This document shows positions 6,322 to 6,346 of a stretch of DNA of 6,346 nucleotides, piece after piece. Position 1 is the first letter of the stretch, and each line of letters opens with the position of its first letter. The notes beneath the pieces are model-generated. The model saw nothing but the letters and a program-made list of their open reading frames with translations. It was not told where the DNA came from and did not search any database. The stretch is from Chloroflexota bacterium (GTDB lineage: Bacteria > Chloroflexota > Dehalococcoidia > Dehalococcoidales > UBA2162). The translations under genes and the position numbers were made by a program. The DNA lies in assembly GCA_016202525.1 (NCBI GenBank), contig JACQOM010000136.1:1-6346 (forward strand). The letters run 5' to 3'.

Positions 6322-6346
6322 TGGTGGAGCTGGAGGGATGCGAACC
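6322..6346 (-). repeat. tmRNA/tRNA-Ala type 3' end, copy 2 (cut by right edge)
   Basis: These 25 bases match 6240-6264 at 24 positions, offset by 82. The single difference (6340, G for T) changes the T loop read on the minus strand from TTCGAAT to TTCGCAT, replacing the nearly invariant A58. The body of the RNA, if any, would lie at higher coordinates outside the window. This could be the real 3' end of ssrA or a tRNA-Ala gene, or another duplicated fragment. The sequence stops inside the T arm. Confidence 0.6.

Noticed and set aside
1..6346. CRISPR array, insertion sequence, toxin-antitoxin pair or defence genes
   Set aside because: No repeated spacer-like units, no transposase or terminal inverted repeats, and all sizeable genes have other assignments.

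Overview
The window reads as a bacterial chromosome segment of roughly balanced base composition. It carries six protein-coding genes (one cut by the left edge) and a tRNA-like repeat at the right edge. The MFS carrier of the oxalate/formate or monocarboxylate type, the solitary NMT1-type binding lipoprotein, the small YtrA-type GntR regulator and the apparent mix of leaderless and Shine-Dalgarno-led genes would fit a Chloroflexota (Dehalococcoidia-like) genome. That assignment is inference from gene style only, with low to moderate confidence.

Layout: the 5' part of leuS (leucyl-tRNA synthetase) runs leftward from 796 and leaves the window. A 227-base divergent intergenic region (797-1023) holds one plausible sigma70-type promoter for each side. 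An MFS transporter (1024-2316, +) converges with a 27-base gap on a substrate-binding lipoprotein (2344-3357, -) of the nitrate/sulfonate/taurine/NMT1 class; no ABC permease or ATPase gene is present. Next comes a two-gene leftward operon: a YtrA-type GntR repressor (4395-4787, -) whose stop overlaps the start of a six-helix DUF1648 membrane protein with a C-terminal PH-like domain (3433-4398, -). Divergent from it is a 435-residue membrane protein (4906-6213, +) that joins a GIDE-like domain to a LemA domain. The last 107 bases hold two copies, 82 bases apart, of a tmRNA/tRNA-Ala type 3' end in minus orientation; the second copy is cut by the window edge.

How it may work together: the GntR gene has a strong promoter followed by a 24-bp inverted repeat that covers the predicted transcription start and reaches its ribosome-binding site, so the regulator probably represses itself and the coupled membrane gene. 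The GIDE-LemA gene shares the 118-base control region, suggesting an envelope-related module, but no function can be read directly. Both the GIDE-LemA gene and the binding-protein gene have a -35/-10 pair with a 17-bp spacer whose -10 hexamer ends exactly 6 bases before the ATG. This predicts leaderless mRNAs, and neither gene has a Shine-Dalgarno sequence. leuS, the GntR gene and the DUF1648 gene do have Shine-Dalgarno sequences.
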